From Streptomyces aureocirculatus (GTDB taxonomy: Bacteria; Actinomycetota; Actinomycetes; Streptomycetales; Streptomycetaceae): a DNA stretch of 64,000 bases. The DNA is taken from NCBI RefSeq assembly GCF_000720475.1, contig NZ_JOAP01000038.1, positions 1 through 64,000 of the forward strand, given 5' to 3'. Below are positions 49,439-57,759 of the stretch, piece by piece. The notes below the pieces were generated by a model. It was not told the origin of the DNA, ran no database searches, and worked only from the letters and a program-made list of their open reading frames with translations. Position 1 is the first letter of the stretch, and the number at the start of each line of letters is the position of its first letter. The position numbers and the translations under genes are program-made.

Positions 49439-50737
49439 ATGAGCGCCAGCAGCAACGACGTCATCACTCTCACCGGCGGCATCGACGTCGGCAACGGCTA
49501 CGTCAAAGGCGTCATCCAGAACACGAAGCAGGGGACTTTCGACGAGATCGATCTGCCCAGCGCGGTCGTCTCGACTTCCCGTACATCGCCGAAAGTGCCG
49601 CTCCCCGACGCGGATGCGGCCTCCGTGCTGGCCGGCGATTTCTACAATCAGATCGACTGCTCGCTCACCACTTCCCTGGTGGCGGCGTCGGACCGCCGGA
49701 TCTTCGGCCGCGCAGCGCTGTCTGTGCGCGGCTCAAAGTTCACCGAGTTCGAGGTGCTGGGCAAGCACTCCAAGGCCGATCAGGAGCTGAGCAAGGTCCT
49801 GGTCCTTGGTGTCTTCGCCGCGAAGACCCTGCGCGACTACGTCCGCGAGAACGGCGCGCTGCCCGATCACGAGCTGCGCGTGCAGGTGCGCGCCGGCCTG
49901 GCGCTGCCGATCTCCGAGTTCGTCGCGCGCCGCCACGCCTACGCCGCCGAGTTCATCGGCCTGCGGGGCAACTCCGACCCCGCGGTGCACCTGGTGACGA
50001 TCAAGAACTTCAGCACCCCGGTCTCGGTGCGCCTGCAGTTCGTCGACGTCCAGGTGATGGCCGAGGGTGCCTCTGCGCAGTTCGCCATCACCGACAAGGG
50101 CGAGCCGCTGGCCCAGGCTCTTCTCGATGATCTGCGCACGCGCGACGCCTCCCTCGTGGAGGGCGTCTCGGCCTCCGATCTGGTGGCGGTGCAGAACACC
50201 ATCGGCGTCGACGTCGGCGAAGGCACCGTGAACTTTCCGGTCTTCACCGACGGCCGGTTCAACTCGGAGGCGGCGGCCACGCTCGACGAGGGCTACGGCA
50301 CCGCGCTGATGAACGCCATGGAACGCATGAGCGAGTCGGACGCCACGCTGCAGTTCTCCTCGCGCAAGCAGCTGGCGGATTTCCTCCACGCGGAGCCGTC
50401 GGTGCTGGTGAAGAACCGCCACCAGCGTTCCGCCGGCTTCGTCGAGGACGAGGCGAGCTACCTGGTCGACGAGATCGTCTCCTCCTTCGGTGACGTCCTC
50501 TCCCAGGCCGGCGCGACGACCGAGGTCGTCTACGTCTACGGCGGCGGCTCGGGGCCGATCAAACACCTGCTGCACCCGGCGCTGCTGAAGGCCGCAGGCG
50601 ACGTGCCCGTGCTCTACCTCGACTCGAGCTACTCGCGGCACTTGAACCGCGAGGGCCTGTACATCGCGGCACGCCATGTCGAGCAGCAGGCCCTCGCTGC
50701 GAAGCCCGCGGGCAAACGCAGTAACGAGGTGGCCTGA
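49439..50737 (+). CDS. parM: ParM/StbA-like actin-type ATPase
   Basis: 432 residues. Actin-fold signatures: phosphate-1 GGIDVGNGYVKG (14-24), phosphate-2 IGVDVGEGTVNF (about 255-266), connect/adenosine YVYGGGSGPIKH (about 365-376), with DEGYGTALMNAMERM between. ParM filaments push plasmid copies apart; ParR couples them to the centromere. Its TGA overlaps the ATG of the next gene (TGATG), tying partition to the DNA-modification genes downstream. Confidence 0.88.
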   Translation: MSASSNDVITLTGGIDVGNGYVKGVIQNTKQGTFDEIDLPSAVVSTSRTSPKVPLPDADAASVLAGDFYNQIDCSLTTSLVAASDRRIFGRAALSVRGSKFTEFEVLGKHSKADQELSKVLVLGVFAAKTLRDYVRENGALPDHELRVQVRAGLALPISEFVARRHAYAAEFIGLRGNSDPAVHLVTIKNFSTPVSVRLQFVDVQVMAEGASAQFAITDKGEPLAQALLDDLRTRDASLVEGVSASDLVAVQNTIGVDVGEGTVNFPVFTDGRFNSEAAATLDEGYGTALMNAMERMSESDATLQFSSRKQLADFLHAEPSVLVKNRHQRSAGFVEDEASYLVDEIVSSFGDVLSQAGATTEVVYVYGGGSGPIKHLLHPALLKAAGDVPVLYLDSSYSRHLNREGLYIAARHVEQQALAAKPAGKRSNEVA

Positions 50738-51753
50738 TGTGTGAGGCGCTGGAGACTCCTAGGAGGACGCGGCCTGGAGGCCCGTACGGGGAGTGGGGCG
50801 ACTTCATCCTCGCCGAGCAACTCGAACTGCAGCAGCCAGGGGCTGATGTCTGGTGCCAGCGTTGGAACCACCGGCTGCCGACGTGGAGACGGCTCCGAGA
50901 CGGCGGCTTCGACCCGGAGGCCCACCGAGTCGTCCGGATCCCGGAGGCGCCGGCGAAGCGCTTCACTGTCGCCCATCACTACAGCGCGAGCTGGCCGGTC
51001 GTGCGGCTCGCCTACGGTATCCAGCGCGTCGACCAGCCCCCTGGGCCCGGTGAGCCCGAAGGCGGCCGTCTGGTCGGGGTGCTGGCCCTCGGGGTCCCGA
51101 TGAACACCGCCGTTCTCAATGTGTTCCCGGACCTGGTTCCGCTGCAGGAATCGCTTGAGCTCTCGCGTATGTGCCTTTTGGACTCGGTGGCTTCGAACGG
51201 CGAATCCTGGGCCTGCGCAAGGGCATTCCGGGACGCCTCCACCAGGGGAATCCGAGGGATCGTCGCGCACGCTGATCCCGTCCCTCGAGTCAGGACCACG
51301 GCGGACGGTCCGTCGCACGTGATGCCGGGACACATCGGCCACGTCTACGGCCACGGCCAGGGCTTCGCCTATCTCGGCCGAACCCGCGCCCGGCGTCTGG
51401 TCGTACTGCCCGACGGTTCAGTCCTCCACGACCGCGCAGCGGCCAAGGTCCGCCGAGACGAGACCGGTCACGCGGCAGTCGAGCGACGCCTCATCGCACT
51501 CGGAGCCACCGCTCGCCGAGCCGAGGAAGATGGCACGCGCTGGCTCGCTCGGGCGCTCGAGGAGGTCGGGGCAGCGGCGCTGGACCACGGTGGCTGCCAC
51601 AAGTACGCGCGAACTATCGGCCCGCATCGCACGCGGCTCCGGCTCGCTGGGCCCGCTTTTCCAGCTCCGCGGCATGGGCTGGTGAAGCAGAACCTCGCCG
51701 AGCAGGCGATCCAGGCCTCCGAGACTCCAATCATGGTGGTACCGGGCGCATGA
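50737..51753 (+). CDS. Mom-like DNA-modification protein
   Basis: 338 residues, coupled to parM. HHYSASWPVVRLAYGIQ, LVGVLALGVPMNTAVLNVFP, LSRMCLLDSVASNGESWACA, ADPVPRVRTTADG and MPGHIGHVYGHGQGFAYLGR follow the Mom pattern (a GNAT-type enzyme that converts adenine to a carbamoylmethyl form and protects DNA from restriction). The C-terminal third is an extension. Function assigned from these motifs; actual modification is untested. It overlaps the methylase-like gene by four bases. Confidence 0.65.
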   Translation: MCEALETPRRTRPGGPYGEWGDFILAEQLELQQPGADVWCQRWNHRLPTWRRLRDGGFDPEAHRVVRIPEAPAKRFTVAHHYSASWPVVRLAYGIQRVDQPPGPGEPEGGRLVGVLALGVPMNTAVLNVFPDLVPLQESLELSRMCLLDSVASNGESWACARAFRDASTRGIRGIVAHADPVPRVRTTADGPSHVMPGHIGHVYGHGQGFAYLGRTRARRLVVLPDGSVLHDRAAAKVRRDETGHAAVERRLIALGATARRAEEDGTRWLARALEEVGAAALDHGGCHKYARTIGPHRTRLRLAGPAFPAPRHGLVKQNLAEQAIQASETPIMVVPGA

Positions 51754-52508
51754 ACGGCTACCGCGAGATCGTGAAGCTGCTGGCGACCAACACCGGTGCG
51801 AAGCGGACGAGCGAAGTCTTCGACAACTTTGCCGAGATGGCGGCGCTGGCTCTGCGCAACGCCGTGGACGTCCGCGGGAGCGAGGCCTGGGAAGCGCGCG
51901 AGGCGCAGTATCTCCAGATCGCCGGCCGCTACAGCAGAACAGAGCTGGACCGCTTCGCGCACGCCCTGGCGCTGGTGACCGCGGAGATGGAGCGCGAGCC
52001 CTGCGACGTACTCGGCCGCCTCTACATGGAGTTGGAGCTCGGCAACGAGCGGCTCGGCCAGTTCTACACGCCCTACGACGTCGCTCGGCTGATGGCCGAG
52101 ATACAGATCGACTCGGTAGTCGAGCAGGTGCAGAGGGACGGCTTCGCCAATGTGTATGAACCCAGCTGCGGCGCGGGCGCGTTCATGGTTGCTCTGTCGC
52201 AGGCGATGCTCGAGCACGGCCTGAACCCACAGACGCAGTTGCATGTGACGGCAGAGGACATAGCACCGCAGGCCATGCACATGATCTACGTCCATCTGAC
52301 GCTGCTGCACATCCCCGCGGCGGTGGGCCGTCGCGACATCCTCACGCTGGAGACGTTCGACGCGTGGCCCACTCCCGCTCATGTCCTGGGCGGTTGGGGT
52401 CGGAAGCTCAAGCTGGCCCGGGCGGTCAATGGATCACGGCGGTTGATCATCGCCCCGCCTCAGGAGACCACCGAAAAGCCCGCTGCTGCTCTGGAGGTGC
52501 AGCGATGA
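51750..52508 (+). CDS. N6-adenine methylase-like protein
   Basis: 252 residues, ATG overlapping the Mom-like stop. RLGQFYTPYDVARLMAEI and the SAM-binding motif I VYEPSCGAGAFMVALS (about 133-148) match type I/N6 methylases; HVTAEDIAPQAMHMIYVHL follows. I do not see the catalytic NPPY/F motif in the expected place (the region reads AVGRRDILTLETF), so activity is uncertain. Its end is duplicated at 55255-55346. Confidence 0.7.
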   Translation: MNGYREIVKLLATNTGAKRTSEVFDNFAEMAALALRNAVDVRGSEAWEAREAQYLQIAGRYSRTELDRFAHALALVTAEMEREPCDVLGRLYMELELGNERLGQFYTPYDVARLMAEIQIDSVVEQVQRDGFANVYEPSCGAGAFMVALSQAMLEHGLNPQTQLHVTAEDIAPQAMHMIYVHLTLLHIPAAVGRRDILTLETFDAWPTPAHVLGGWGRKLKLARAVNGSRRLIIAPPQETTEKPAAALEVQR

Positions 52509-52558
52509 CGATCCCGCAGGAACGAACCGATCTCTCTGACGTCGAGAGCGACGACGCG
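52466..52558 (+). repeat. 93-bp direct repeat, copy 1
   Basis: Spans the methylase 3' end and the start of the 869-aa gene, including its ribosome binding site and ATG. Copy 2 lies 2.8 kb downstream with one substitution and one deleted base. Confidence 0.85.
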
Positions 52559-55114
52559 GTGGCCTGGCGCGAACCGGCGGTCTCCGCGCCGATCATCGGG
52601 CACGCCCACGGCACGGCCGACGGCCGGAAGTTCATTCGGCACCAGACCGTCAGCAGTGACGACTACGCCCAGCGCGGAGAGCAGGCCGAGGCCGCCGCCC
52701 TGGCACACCGCAAGACGACGGCCACCCCCTTCGGGGCGGCCTGCTGCCCCCGGCTGGCGCTGTCCGCTGGCTCCCGGGTCACGGTCGGCTCGCAGGGCCC
52801 GGACAGCGATGCCGCGCGGAGCATGGCCGCTCTCGGCTGGTGCGCCACGTTCGTGGACACGGTCCGCCTGGCTGTGACCGGTGGCCTGAGGGCCGACGGT
52901 TCCGGGTTTCGCGCGGTCGACGCAGACGGCCGTACAAGGCGGCGGGTCAAGGGTGAGCGGGTGCGGCTACTCGCCCGCTGCGGATACCTCGCGCGTCATG
53001 CCTCGGGTCTGGTCGTGGCGACGGAGGACGGACACGAGGCTCTCAGGCTTGCCGAGGCTGCCGGGCCGGGCGTGCTGCGCGATGAGGCCGACGTCATGGC
53101 GTCGGTTCGCAAGGCCCGCCGCGCCCGGCAGTGGGACAGCCACGCCGGGCAGGACGCGCACGCCTTGCCGGTGCTCCCCGGGGGCGGTGAGGAACGCCGC
53201 CGCCTGGCCGTCGCCCGCAAGGGCGCGGAGCGGGCTGCTGTCGAGGCGGAGAGGACGCGCAAGCGCATCGATGCCCTGATGCGGCGGGCTCGGATCCGGG
53301 ACCGCCGGGAGGCCCGGCGTGAGGCAGCACGGGAGGCTGAGGCCAGGGCGCCGCGCCGGTGCTGCCGGGGGGTGTGGCCGATGGAGTGGCGGTGCGGGGA
53401 GTGCCGGGAACTGGCAGCGCAGGGGATCGAGGACTTCCCCGCTCTCCCGGCAGGCAGCACACAGCAGGACAGCAGCGACACGGGAGGACTGGGGGGCATG
53501 GCGGGTATGCGGCGGATCACGGTGAAGCGGATCACTGACGACCTGTGGCACGCGATCACGCGTGGCGAGGTGTATACGGTGGTTCATGAGGATCGCGAGG
53601 TGTGGCCGTGGGTGATCGTCGCCCCGAACGGCGACCGGATCGGTAGCCCGTCCGTGATCGACGGCGAGTTGTTCGTTGAAGACGTCCGGGACATCGTCCG
53701 CAGGCACGCCGATGGTGAGCCGGTGGCCGCCCCGGTCGCTGCCTCCACCTCCGAACCGGCCGCGACCGACGACGGTAACGGCGCCGAGCCGATGGCCGTT
53801 GGTGAGGCGTACACCGGTGAGGCGTTCGCTCGAGCCGCCGCGTTCGACCTGGCGGAGACCCGTTGGGGTGTCGTATGCACCCGGCACGCCCCCGTGTCTG
53901 TGTGGGTGGACAAGTTCGGCGACGGAACCGAGTACGAGAGCGCGGCGATGCAGTTCGACAACCGGGCCGACGCCGAGCTTGCCGCCCAACTACACGCCGA
54001 CGACCACGCGCGCCGTGATGAGGGTGTGGTCACACCGGCCGAGATCGAGCAGGCCGCTGCCCTAAGCTTCTCCCGCGACCAGTGGCGGGTGCTGGGCTGG
54101 ATCCGTGAGGGCAAGGTCAGGGAGACGCGCGGGGGATTCAAGGCGTACGACGTCAGCCCGGACCGTGCCGACGTGTCGGCCCGTATCAAGCGGGACCGTG
54201 TCCCGGCGTTGTGGTCGGCCGGGTACGTGAAGATGTTCGCCGTGGCGCCGGGCGTGCGCGCCTTCGGCCTCACGGAGGATGGGGAACGGGCTTACCGCCT
54301 GTGGTCCCGGGTGATGAAGGCCGAGGCCGTCACTGAGCCGGAGACCGACACCACCTACGACGACGTGAAGGGGCAGCAGTACCGGCTGCTGTCTGCTCGT
54401 CAGTACTGGCCGGGGGAAACCCCGGTGGACGAGGAGGCCGAGAAGGCCGAGAAGGCGGCGGCCGAGGAGAAGGCGGCCCGCCTCGATGGGGAGTCCAAGC
54501 GGCTCCCGGCGGAAGCGGTCACGCTGATCTCCCAGGCCGAGAAGTCCGGCCGGTGGACCTCGCGCACCCTGGTCCACCCTGCGAGTGCGGCCGTGGTGCA
54601 AGTCCACGACGTGGACGAGGAGCGCGGCCGGGTCGTGCGGATGGTGTGGGAGTGGACGCCGGACGGCTGGGAGTTCTCCACGGGCGGCACGCTCGACGGC
54701 AAGGGGGACCGAACCGAACTCAAGGAGATGTCCGAGGCCCGCGCGTGGGTACTGGACGCTGTGATGTTCGTGGGCGACGACGTCACCCCCGACGAGGACG
54801 ACGACCAGGCCGACGGGGGCGAACCCCTCCATGTCTCCCGCGAGTTCTTACCCACCGCCACCCCGGGCACCGACGCCGAGATCATCGAGATTGCCGCCGT
54901 TGGTCTGCTGTGGCAGCGCGACGGCGACAAGTTCGCGCACGCCGGACACATGGTCAGCCCTGCGCGGGTGCTGCCGCTGATCGAAGCCGGGACGCTCTAC
55001 CGCTCCGCTGATGGGCGCGTCTACCCCGTCAAGGACAACCAGGCCGAAGAGGCCGAGCGCGCCGACAGGGGCGCCCAGGTCGAGGACCATGCGAAGGAGA
55101 AGGTAGAGAACTGA
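52505..55114 (+). CDS. Large hypothetical protein with two winged-helix-like repeats (869 aa)
   Basis: ATG 52505 follows CTGGAGGTGCAGCG and overlaps the methylase stop. Residues about 108-190 (ALGWCATFVDTVRLAVTGGL, RLLARCGYLARHASGLVVAT, EDGHEALRLAE) and about 518-600 (QWRVLGWIREGKVRETRGGF, RVPALWSAGYVKMFAVAPGV, EDGERAYRLW) have the same pattern, suggesting a duplicated winged-helix module. Between them is a charged coiled coil (residues about 235-285) and a Cys pair region CRGVWPMEWRCGECRE. No enzyme motif. The flanking 93-bp repeats suggest it arrived or was duplicated as a unit. Confidence 0.65.
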   Translation: MTIPQERTDLSDVESDDAVAWREPAVSAPIIGHAHGTADGRKFIRHQTVSSDDYAQRGEQAEAAALAHRKTTATPFGAACCPRLALSAGSRVTVGSQGPDSDAARSMAALGWCATFVDTVRLAVTGGLRADGSGFRAVDADGRTRRRVKGERVRLLARCGYLARHASGLVVATEDGHEALRLAEAAGPGVLRDEADVMASVRKARRARQWDSHAGQDAHALPVLPGGGEERRRLAVARKGAERAAVEAERTRKRIDALMRRARIRDRREARREAAREAEARAPRRCCRGVWPMEWRCGECRELAAQGIEDFPALPAGSTQQDSSDTGGLGGMAGMRRITVKRITDDLWHAITRGEVYTVVHEDREVWPWVIVAPNGDRIGSPSVIDGELFVEDVRDIVRRHADGEPVAAPVAASTSEPAATDDGNGAEPMAVGEAYTGEAFARAAAFDLAETRWGVVCTRHAPVSVWVDKFGDGTEYESAAMQFDNRADAELAAQLHADDHARRDEGVVTPAEIEQAAALSFSRDQWRVLGWIREGKVRETRGGFKAYDVSPDRADVSARIKRDRVPALWSAGYVKMFAVAPGVRAFGLTEDGERAYRLWSRVMKAEAVTEPETDTTYDDVKGQQYRLLSARQYWPGETPVDEEAEKAEKAAAEEKAARLDGESKRLPAEAVTLISQAEKSGRWTSRTLVHPASAAVVQVHDVDEERGRVVRMVWEWTPDGWEFSTGGTLDGKGDRTELKEMSEARAWVLDAVMFVGDDVTPDEDDDQADGGEPLHVSREFLPTATPGTDAEIIEIAAVGLLWQRDGDKFAHAGHMVSPARVLPLIEAGTLYRSADGRVYPVKDNQAEEAERADRGAQVEDHAKEKVEN

Positions 55115-55116
55115 GC

Positions 55117-55608
55117 ATGGAAATCACCCAGCTCCTATCCGGGGTCGTTGAAGCCCTCCAGCACCGTGAATCCACCGGCAAGGCCGTCATCTCCGCTCCG
55201 CCTGGTCCGGGCCACCCGTGGATCACAGTAGCTCCTGGGCACGAGGCTGCAAGGGACCACCGAAAAGCCCGCTGCTGCTCTGGAGGTGCAGCGATGACGA
55301 TCCCGCAGGAACGAATCGATCTCCTGACGTCGAGAGCGACGACGCGCACGGTAGTGGCGATCGCCGACAGTACCGACCGGTCCGGGCGCGGGCGCGTCGG
55401 TGACCTGTCTGGTAGTCGCGCCCGTCCGGCGGTGGAGTCGCCGCGCCGGGCCCACGCTATGTCGCGGCTACTTGTTGTCGCGGCTGCTGTCGTCGGTCGG
55501 CGGTGCCGAGCAGGCGCGCGATGTCGCTCCGGCTGTCGTGGCGCCGAGCACATGCTAGGCTGCCCCACCCTAGCTTCACCTTGCACAGAAAGACAAACCT
55601 CCAGCGTA
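55117..55608 (+). pseudogene. Truncated ORF and duplicated junction
   Basis: MEITQLLSGVVEALQHREST then AVISAPPGPGHPWITVAPGH begins like a real gene but is cut by copy 2 of the 93-bp repeat at 55255 and then runs through noncoding-like sequence before joining the next gene in frame. Probably a broken gene end left by the duplication. Confidence 0.45.
55255..55346 (+). repeat. 93-bp direct repeat, copy 2
   Basis: Near-identical to 52466-52558; one base missing in the TCTCTCTGACG stretch, which puts the copied start of the 869-aa gene out of frame after about 11 codons. Confidence 0.85.
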
Positions 55609-56175
55609 ATGAAGCCACAGACCTCGCCCGAAGAAGCGAAGACTGAAGCACGGAATGCCGGATATGAGCCCTCGGAGGTGTACCCCGGCCGCGTCCAGGA
55701 CGTGTGGAACGTGCGCTGTGCGACGTGCGGGCACCCCTGGCGGGTGACGCTCAACCAACTGCGCAAGGGGCGGCGGTGTGTTCATTCGAAAGTCACGCAA
55801 GAGACGGCGCTGAAGCAAGCCCATGCGGCGGGATTTGAGCCGCTGTCGTCGTATCCAGGTAACCTCGGTGGAAGGTGGAAGGTGAAGTGCTCTGCGCCGG
55901 ACTGCGGCAAGGAGTACTCGATCACCCTGGCGCAAATTCAGCGGGGGCGACGATGCCAGTGCCACCGGACCATGCGCCAGTCCGCCGAGGAGGAGTTGCG
56001 GGCGGCCGGGTACGAACCGGAAGCGCCGTTCCCGGGAAACACGCGGAAGCCGTGGCCAAGCGTATGCAAGACCTGCGGCCAGAAGCGGCGCCCGAACCTC
56101 GACACCATTCGGGCAGGGAAGCGATGCCTTCACCAGACGCCAGAAGAGAAGACGATGGGCGGCGGATGGCGGTAG
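55609..56175 (+). CDS. Protein with three treble-clef-like zinc repeats (188 aa)
   Basis: Three units of about 55 residues: AGYEPSEVYPG...WNVRCATCGHPWRVTLNQLR KGRRCVH; AGFEPLSSYPG...WKVKCSAPDCGKEY SITLAQIQRGRRCQCH; AGYEPEAPFPG...WPSVCKTCGQKRR PNLDTIRAGKRCLH. Each has a CxxCG and a G(R/K)RC(x)H, a zinc-binding treble-clef arrangement of the kind attached to nucleases. No catalytic domain here, so a DNA- or RNA-binding role is likely. Start at 55609 lacks a clear ribosome binding site. Confidence 0.6.
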   Translation: MKPQTSPEEAKTEARNAGYEPSEVYPGRVQDVWNVRCATCGHPWRVTLNQLRKGRRCVHSKVTQETALKQAHAAGFEPLSSYPGNLGGRWKVKCSAPDCGKEYSITLAQIQRGRRCQCHRTMRQSAEEELRAAGYEPEAPFPGNTRKPWPSVCKTCGQKRRPNLDTIRAGKRCLHQTPEEKTMGGGWR

Positions 56176-56259
56176 GCCCTGCGGAGCTACAGGCGCTTGA
56201 TGGCCCGACTGCACCAACCCCTACCTGATCGTCAGCAGGCAGACCGCAGTCGACGACCT

Positions 56260-56496
56260 TCACCTGCAGGTCATCAACGAGGTCATCAGGACGCCCTTCC
56301 AGCGGGCGGCCTCCTCGCGTTCGTGACGCTCACGATCGCGGGCAGCCATCAGCTCGTGCCGACGGTCCTCGATCAGACCCAACGCCTGTACGCGGAACGC
56401 CTCGAGGTCCCAGTCAGCGACCTGGGCCGTGCCCTCGGGAAGCAGCCGGATTTCGCGGTTGTAGTGTGTCGGGACTCCCGTGAGTTCCTTCTGCAC
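56260..56496 (-). CDS. Hypothetical protein (78 aa)
   Basis: GTG 56496; MQKELTGVPTHYNREIRLLP, then ADWDLEAFRVQALGLIEDRR and RERHEREEAARWKGVLMTSL. Helical and charged. Function unknown. Confidence 0.55.
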   Translation of the reverse strand: MQKELTGVPTHYNREIRLLPEGTAQVADWDLEAFRVQALGLIEDRRHELMAARDRERHEREEAARWKGVLMTSLMTCR

Positions 56497-56665
56497 AGGC
56501 CATCATCTTCTGACCTGCGGTACTGGTGAGTGGGGGGTCACTCGATCGCATGGAGAGTCCGACGTTCCGTCGAGATTCCTGACGGCCTGCCGCTATCCAT
56601 GACGCATGGTCGTTCGCAGTGAGCTGAGGCCTCGGTGACGCTCGCGGAGACGGGACATCAGGCAC

Positions 56666-56875
56666 TCAGTCGCCCAGCCCCCTGGGCGTGATGGTGAACG
56701 GGCTGCTGGCGACCAGCTCGCGGGCCTTGCCGACGGCGCGGTCGATCTGCTGCTCGTCGCCGCTGCCGACTGCCTCCCAGAGGCTGCCGAAGCCGCGGGC
56801 GCTCCTGCGGTAGACGACGACCACCGTGGCGTCGTCATCGGGCAGCGGCCAGGCCGGGAGCGTGGCCAGACTCAT
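56666..56875 (-). CDS. Hypothetical protein (69 aa)
   Basis: MSLATLPAWPLPDDDATVVV, then RRSARGFGSLWEAVGSGDEQ and AVGKARELVASSPFTITPRG. It overlaps the end of the upstream gene by 41 bases in another frame; GGAGC lies just before its ATG. Confidence 0.5.
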   Translation of the reverse strand: MSLATLPAWPLPDDDATVVVVYRRSARGFGSLWEAVGSGDEQQIDRAVGKARELVASSPFTITPRGLGD

Positions 56876-57173
56876 GCTCCGGAGGTAGTCCTGCGGGGGC
56901 AGGCCGGTCCGCGAGCGCGGCGCGGATCTCGCCCGCCGTCGCGACGGTGCCGCCACCGCCCGCCGCGTGCATGAGCCTGATCGCCGCAGAGTCGTCGGCG
57001 TCCGGGTGGTACCTCTGGCCGACGCCTCGCATCGTGGAGGCTCGGGCGGCGATGGTCGCGGCGTGGTGGACAAGCTGCTCGGCCTCGTCGCGGGTGGCGT
57101 GACCAGCAGCGACGATGCGTGAGAGGGTGAGGGCTTGCTGTACGAGGCCGGGCCCGGTCGGTTGAGCTGTCAT
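56835..57173 (-). CDS. Helical hypothetical protein (112 aa)
   Basis: GGAGGATCTGTG precedes ATG 57173. MTAQPTGPGLVQQALTLSRI, ATRDEAEQLVHHAATIAARA, then AIRLMHAAGGGGTVATAGEI and RAALADRPAPAG. Mostly alpha-helical. Function unknown. Confidence 0.6.
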   Translation of the reverse strand: MTAQPTGPGLVQQALTLSRIVAAGHATRDEAEQLVHHAATIAARASTMRGVGQRYHPDADDSAAIRLMHAAGGGGTVATAGEIRAALADRPAPAGLPPEHESGHAPGLAAAR

Positions 57174-57279
57174 CACAGATCCTCCAGTCGGTATGACTAA
57201 GAGGGTGCTGAAGGCTGTGGTCTGGAACGAACCCGAGCCCGCTCCGGTACCGTTCTGTACGCACCACCCGCAGGTTCGG

Positions 57280-57582
57280 CTACGAGCCCCCTGCAGAAAA
57301 CTCGAACCCACGGCCTTTCTCCATCTCGCGAAGGGCGTAGATCTCCTCCTGTATGACGCGCTGGGCCGTGCGGCGCCGGGGGGCGTGCCAGCGCTCGATT
57401 GCGGGCAGGTCCCGGACCAGGTGCTCGAGGTCACGGGAGTTGCGGACCCGGCGCTGCCCGCGGGCAGCGATGATCTCCGGAAGGAGGTCGAAGTCACGGG
57501 TGACGGCCAATCGGTGCGCCGTGCAGTCAGCTGCATCGGCCAGCGTGCGCCGCGCCTGGTGGACAGTCTCCTCGAAAGACAT
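57280..57582 (-). CDS. Hypothetical protein (100 aa)
   Basis: MSFEETVHQARRTLADAADC, then HRLAVTRDFDLLPEIIAARG and ERWHAPRRRTAQRVIQEEIY. Charged and helical, probably nucleic-acid-associated by composition only. Ribosome binding site weak. Confidence 0.5.
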   Translation of the reverse strand: MSFEETVHQARRTLADAADCTAHRLAVTRDFDLLPEIIAARGQRRVRNSRDLEHLVRDLPAIERWHAPRRRTAQRVIQEEIYALREMEKGRGFEFSAGGS

Positions 57583-57706
57583 CGATACGTGGGACCGGGC
57601 GGAAAGGAGGCGGCGATCTTTGAAGGGCCAGTGAAGCTGGCCGCGTCGCCGTACGCGGACCGGCCGGGCTACCGCGAGGAGTGGCGACCGTAGCCGCATG
57701 AACAGC

Positions 57707-57737
57707 GAAGCCCCGACCGCCAGGCGGCCGGGGCTTC
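57707..57737. terminator. Terminator of the DUF1524 nuclease gene
   Basis: GAAGCCCCG/CGGGGCTTC with inner CCGCC/GGCGG partial pairing, 23 bp past the stop at 57760. Confidence 0.75.
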
Positions 57738-57759
57738 CGTGCGTCCGGAGCTAGCGGAC

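Noticed and set aside
57190..57290. Possible tRNA gene near the ccgcaggttcggctacgag stretch
   Set aside because: Has a GGTTCG but no pairing arms in cloverleaf spacing.
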